A program made the translations under genes and the position numbers. From Strongylocentrotus purpuratus (lineage: Eukaryota > Echinodermata > Echinoidea > Camarodonta > Strongylocentrotidae), in assembly GCF_000002235.5 (NCBI RefSeq), contig NW_022145596.1:3523352-3587351 (forward strand): a stretch of DNA of 64,000 nt. The letters run 5' to 3'. The notes below the pieces were generated by a model. The model made no database searches and was not told where the DNA came from. It saw only the letters and a program-made list of their open reading frames with translations. Of this stretch, positions 63,139 to 64,000 are shown one piece after another (positions within the stretch are counted from its first letter, which is position 1; each line of letters begins with the position of its first letter).

Positions 63139-64000
63139 CTGACAGAATACCAAAACATAATCAACCATGGTAAAAAGCAACGTTGATGATAACAAGAATC
63201 AAAATCACAAAATACGGCCTTTATGAATAGCGTTTCAGATTAAAAACAGCATTAAAAAAAAATCGGATTAAACATTACCATGATTATTATAATGTTAGAC
63301 TTGTGTACCAGGAATCATTCTCATAAATGCATAATTATTTTTCCATCCATCACTCTCGTACCCGCATTAAATGATTTATTCATCATTCTCGTATTTTACT
63401 TCGAATTCTCATTACACTTCTGCCTATTCATTTATTTATTTATTTATTCATTTCATTCATTCATCTGTTCATGTTCTTCGTTTACATGGACTACTGAAGG
63501 GAAAAATACGTACATAATCAAAACAGAAGGATAAACAGATACATAATAATGGATAACAAATGGGGTATTAGCTGGTATATAAATTCACCCTTTTTGTTGA
63601 AAAATAGAGAATAAATGGAAAAGAGCATAAGGGAGCTCTTTCTTTCTTTCCCCTCCTATATATTTTGTGCATAATCTAGTTGCATCTCTTGTAATGCCGT
63701 ATTCTTGCACATTTCTCGACTCTGTCTTTCCTTCCCGTCATCCCCCTTTTGTATGTCATGTCTGTCTTCGTTCTTTGTCTCATTACAATAAACACAATTT
63801 ACAAATTGTTACATAAAATCCCCACTTTGAATTCGTCAAGTATAGGTTCCCATTTTTTCCACCAAATTTTACCCAAGGCAGTCCTTTCCAAATACAAGCT
63901 CATGGGCTAAACGCCTTTGAAGACATATCGCATAATAAAATTCTTTCCGATATCCCACATGATCATCCAAAAATATAGTTCTCGAACTATGACATTTGAA

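Overview
This is an AT-rich, repeat-dense, gene-poor stretch of eukaryotic DNA. I see no operons, no prokaryotic-style gene packing and no viral genes. Several things point to a marine invertebrate deuterostome, most likely an echinoderm: many long (CT)n/(GA)n tracts, abundant short DNA transposons flanked by TTAA, a tRNA-derived SINE of a type I associate with sea-urchin-like genomes, and split genes with GT-AG introns. The phylum is inference; the eukaryotic split-gene nature is seen directly.

Only one complete protein-coding region is visible. It is an intronless rhodopsin-class GPCR coding exon at 55,917-56,972 (+), preceded by a splice acceptor. A second clear coding piece is the first coding exon of a TRM9/ALKBH8-type tRNA methyltransferase-like gene (TRMT9B/KIAA1456 type) at 24,308-24,563 (-); its catalytic exons are not visible and probably lie to the left of the window. 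Two weaker candidates lie near the right end on the minus strand: an exon encoding a signal peptide plus a KR dibasic site (61,100-61,267), and a tiny initiating exon (63,018-63,138).

Most of the rest is mobile and simple-repeat DNA. At least five families of non-autonomous elements are flanked by TTAA (piggyBac-like target choice), in eight copies. One copy sits in the second unit of a tandem duplication, so the uninterrupted first unit is an in-window empty site. Another is nested in a second kind of MITE. A 1.45-kb element with a 9-bp target-site duplication (Mutator-like) lies at 6.66-8.11 kb. Two neighbouring TACYGTA-ended elements, several foldback MITEs, a family of ~65-75-bp palindromes in five places and two tandem segmental duplications complete the mobile layer.

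Layout: 0-10 kb, foldback and TIR elements; 10-19 kb, pyrimidine microsatellites and two family-A TTAA elements; 20-28 kb, the methyltransferase exon flanked by family B and C elements; 28-37 kb, hairpins and very long trinucleotide tracts; 37-43 kb, tandem duplication, family D and SINE; 43-55 kb, mostly unique AT-rich DNA with a CpG-rich patch holding a paired homeodomain-type palindrome at 52.98 kb, about 2.9 kb upstream of the GPCR exon; 55.9-57 kb, the GPCR; 57-64 kb, AT-rich DNA with the two candidate minus-strand exons. The genes show no evident functional linkage.
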